A stretch of DNA of 6,653 bases, from the NCBI GenBank assembly GCA_016188625.1, contig JACPHL010000183.1, forward strand, positions 1-6,653, written 5' to 3'. The position numbers and the translations under genes were made by a program. This stretch comes from Candidatus Rokuibacteriota bacterium. Its GTDB lineage: Bacteria > Methylomirabilota > Methylomirabilia > Rokubacteriales > JACPHL01. Below the pieces are notes generated by a model. That model worked only from the letters and a program-made list of their open reading frames with translations, ran no database searches and was not told the DNA's origin. Below are positions 5,253 to 6,653 of the stretch, piece after piece; position 1 is the first letter of the stretch, and the number at the start of each line of letters is the position of its first letter.

Positions 5253-5668
5253 CCTCCGGTGAGCGCCGGGTCGGCCGGCTCGCCGCCCTCGGGTACACGG
5301 GGGTCTCCCTTGCCGCGGCGGTCGGGTTCTTCGGCCTGGCCCGCTGGGTCGGGGAGGCCCCGCCGCTGGCGATCCTGGGCGGGACGGTCTGGGTCTTCAT
5401 CCTCTCCATGATCGTCTCCATGCCGCTGGTCTCCGGGTGGACGAAGCGGGAGACCTCGGAACGCACGGGAGGGGGTGGCCGCCGGGCCCCGATGGCCCTG
5501 ACGCTGGGCGTCTGGCTCTGCGCGCTGCCGCTCGTCCTGCTCCTGCTCGGCCCGCTCTTCGGGTGGAAGGTGACCGCGTTGACGGCCGGAGGGCTGCTGG
5601 TGGTCCTGACCCTGATCTGCTGGGGCGTCTGCACCGCGAAGGCGTCGAGCCTTCAAGAAAGGAGGTAA
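5249..5668 (+). CDS. Four-helix membrane protein coupled to the copper ATPase, function unknown
   Basis: 139 residues. The ATG at 5249 overlaps the ATPase stop as ATGA, which implies translational coupling. Four hydrophobic segments are visible at about residues 12-31, 40-62, 82-104 and 108-130. A polar loop with Lys, Glu, Arg and a Gly run (GWTKRETSERTGGGGRRAP) separates the second from the third. The last helix has two cysteines (LICWGVCTA). I recognise no catalytic motif and no named family. Position suggests an accessory role in metal export or envelope maintenance; that is inference only. Its 3' end contains AGGAGGTAA, so its stop codon overlaps the ribosome site of the YHS gene. Confidence 0.78.
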   Translation: MTSGERRVGRLAALGYTGVSLAAAVGFFGLARWVGEAPPLAILGGTVWVFILSMIVSMPLVSGWTKRETSERTGGGGRRAPMALTLGVWLCALPLVLLLLGPLFGWKVTALTAGGLLVVLTLICWGVCTAKASSLQERR

Positions 5669-5672
5669 GGCG

Positions 5673-5846
5673 ATGGCGAAGGATCCGGTCTGCGGGATGG
5701 ACGTGGACGAGAGGAAGGCCGCGGCCACGGCGATCTACCAGGGGAAGACCTACTACTTCTGCGCCGTGGCGTGCAAGAGCACCTTCCAGAAGGACCCGGA
5801 GAAGTACGCGGCCGCTGAGAAGGGCGGGACAAAGGGATGCGCGTGA
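5673..5846 (+). CDS. YHS-domain metal-binding protein
   Basis: 57 residues, essentially one YHS domain. The ATG at 5673 follows AAAGGAGGT (5658-5666), which includes the first base of the upstream stop. The domain shows DPVCGM (Cys7, Met9), a middle strand ATAIYQGKTYYFC, then Cys30-x3-Cys34 before STFQKDPEKY. This is the usual YHS order of DPVCGM, YFC-x3-C, F and P-x-KY. YHS domains occur free-standing or fused to copper ATPases and are thought to bind soft metals such as Cu or Ag through these cysteines. A cytosolic metal-handing or sensing role for the adjacent pump is the natural inference. A further Cys56 sits in the Gly/Lys-rich tail. No signal peptide is present. Confidence 0.9.
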   Translation: MAKDPVCGMDVDERKAAATAIYQGKTYYFCAVACKSTFQKDPEKYAAAEKGGTKGCA

Positions 5847-6058
5847 GGAAGACGCGGAAGCCGAGCGCGGGTGGGGGCGCCGCAGATCCCTGGGAGGAGG
5901 CGCTGGCCGCGCGCCTGCGCCGCCTCCCGCGGCCGCGAGCTCCGGCCCGACTCAGGCGGCGGATCCTCGCGGCCATCGCCGCCCTTGAGAAGGAGGCGAA
6001 AGATCATGAAACGGCTCACGATCCCAGGAACGGCGCTGTCGCTCGGGCTCTTCTTTGA
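5837..6058 (+). CDS. Small basic protein overlapping both neighbours, uncertain
   Basis: 73 residues from the ATG at 5837, which lies inside the last codons of the YHS gene (10-nt overlap). The reading frame runs 53 nt into the DUF5676 gene. It is highly basic, with a pattern EEALAARLRRLPRPRAPARL then RRRILAAIAALEKE. That recalls the amphipathic tails of some anti-sigma-factor or zinc-finger-like small proteins, but no Cys/His site is present, so I make no family call. The final 18 or so codons look like out-of-frame reading of the next gene. The purine-rich ribosome site is only moderate. In favour, without it 159 nt of this tightly packed operon would be empty, and the helix pattern is not obviously random. 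It could be a real small gene or a remnant. Confidence 0.45.
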   Translation: MRVRKTRKPSAGGGAADPWEEALAARLRRLPRPRAPARLRRRILAAIAALEKEAKDHETAHDPRNGAVARALL

Positions 6059-6323
6059 TGTGACCTTCGCCCTGTGCGCCCTCTGGGGGCTCGTGGTCCC
6101 GGCGGCCTGGGAGCCCATGGCCCGGATCTGGGAGGCGGTCTTCCCGGGCTTCACGTGGCTGACCCCCCAGAGTTTCCTCCTGGGGCTGGTGGAGGCCTTC
6201 CTCTACGGCTGGTACGTCGCGCTGGTCTTCGTCCCGCTATTCAACCACTTCGAAAGCCAGCGGCCGGCAGAGGTCGGGGCGCCCACGATGGGGCTGCCAG
6301 GAGAGGCCGCGCATCATCCCTGA
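6006..6323 (+). CDS. DUF5676 family membrane protein
   Basis: 105 residues. The ATG at 6006 follows AAGGAGG (5990-5996) by 9 nt, and the hydrophobic N-terminus starts directly. There are two membrane segments: about residues 8-32 (LSLGLFFDVTFALCALWGL) and about 58-82 (FLLGLVEAFLYGWYVALVF). Between them lies FPGFTWLTPQSF. The second helix ends in PLFNHFES, and the E-x-F-x-YGWY-x-A core is what I associate with DUF5676. The function of this family is not known; members are often found with copper-efflux and YHS genes, as here. The C-terminal 20 residues are polar and poorly conserved in appearance. It probably belongs to the ATPase operon, 26 nt before the next gene. Confidence 0.8.
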   Translation: MKRLTIPGTALSLGLFFDVTFALCALWGLVVPAAWEPMARIWEAVFPGFTWLTPQSFLLGLVEAFLYGWYVALVFVPLFNHFESQRPAEVGAPTMGLPGEAAHHP

Positions 6324-6349
6324 GCGAAAGCGGGGGGTGCTAGAGAGCC

Positions 6350-6653
6350 ATGCACGGCGAGGGGATCGCCTACGGCTACGGCTTCTGGTCGCTGGTGGTC
6401 GTGAACGCGGCGATCTTCGTGCTATTCACCCTCTCCTTCCTCGCTCCCGTCAGGCGGCGCGAATGGCACTCGTTCGGGGTGTTCACAGCCTTCGCGGTGG
6501 CGCTCTTCACGGAGATGTACGGCTTCCCGCTGACCATCTACGCGCTGACCGCCATCCTCGGGAGCCGATACCCGGCGCTGAACCCCTTCTCGCACGCCTC
6601 GGGCCATCTCTGGATCACCTTTCTCGGCGGCGGACCCTGGATGTTCGCGCTGA
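6350..6653 (+). CDS. Isoprenylcysteine methyltransferase-like membrane protein, 5' part
   Basis: 101 codons are in the window and the frame is open at the end. The ATG at 6350 is chosen because the protein-like sequence starts there and an independent copy of this N-terminus (1521) starts at the same residue. The ribosome site is weak (GGGGGGTG at 6332-6339). Membrane segments cover about residues 12-32 and 42-67. Between them lies REWHSFGVF, and after the second comes YGFPLTIYALT, SRYP, then NPFSHASGHLW. This matches the N-terminal half of ICMT/phospholipid-methyltransferase-like proteins found in metal-resistance clusters. The SAM-binding C-terminal part (usually with a GPY-x-x-x-RHP motif) would lie beyond the window, so activity cannot be judged. 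A role in modifying membrane lipids or a partner protein under metal stress is speculation. Confidence 0.75.
   Translation, partial: MHGEGIAYGYGFWSLVVVNAAIFVLFTLSFLAPVRRREWHSFGVFTAFAVALFTEMYGFPLTIYALTAILGSRYPALNPFSHASGHLWITFLGGGPWMFAL

Noticed and set aside
1-6653. CRISPR arrays, tRNA or rRNA genes, insertion sequences, attachment sites
   Set aside because: I saw no regularly spaced repeats, no cloverleaf or rRNA-like sequence, no transposase and no terminal inverted repeats in the window.

Overview
This is a GC-rich bacterial window, probably from an environmental or metagenomic lineage of the Methylomirabilota/Rokubacteria or Deltaproteobacteria kind; that placement rests only on base composition, gene content and family resemblance. 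Every supported gene is on the + strand. The theme is copper or soft-metal handling at the cell envelope: a Cu(+)-type P1B ATPase (interrupted by a frame break), a methionine-rich exported protein, a YHS metal-binding protein, a DUF5676 membrane protein, an isoprenylcysteine-methyltransferase-like membrane protein, several small membrane proteins and an exported haem protein.

Layout. 2-301: 3' part of a DUF1573-like gene that reads through one in-frame TGA in the context Gly-Cys-TGA-Pro-Pro. A perfect 7-bp hairpin with a G-rich loop lies 19 nt after that TGA, so it is read here as a probable selenocysteine codon. 302-390: intergenic, with a sigma-54-type -24/-12 element and a leader hairpin. 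391-816: Met-rich exported protein, followed by a strong intrinsic terminator (834-872). 873-1059: intergenic, with a perfect dyad (886-900) and a second, weaker sigma-54-like element. 1060-1452: one-helix membrane protein with four cysteines. 1453-1660: a short ORF matching the N-terminus of the gene at 6350, probably a relic. 1661-2650: exported ethylbenzene-dehydrogenase-gamma-like haem protein with a CX3CH motif. 2651-2762: intergenic, with a near-perfect sigma-54 element.

2763-6653 reads as one tightly packed operon: small membrane protein, copper ATPase, four-helix membrane protein overlapping the ATPase stop by ATGA, YHS protein, small basic ORF, DUF5676 protein, and the 5' part of an isoprenylcysteine-methyltransferase-like gene that leaves the window. 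The ATPase keeps all its catalytic motifs, but about a dozen codons plus a change of frame are missing just after the TGES loop near 3855. It is either a recent pseudogene or an assembly error.

The two points most worth following are the probable selenocysteine in a DUF1573-like protein and the recurrence of sigma-54-like elements in front of three separate units of a metal-handling cluster.
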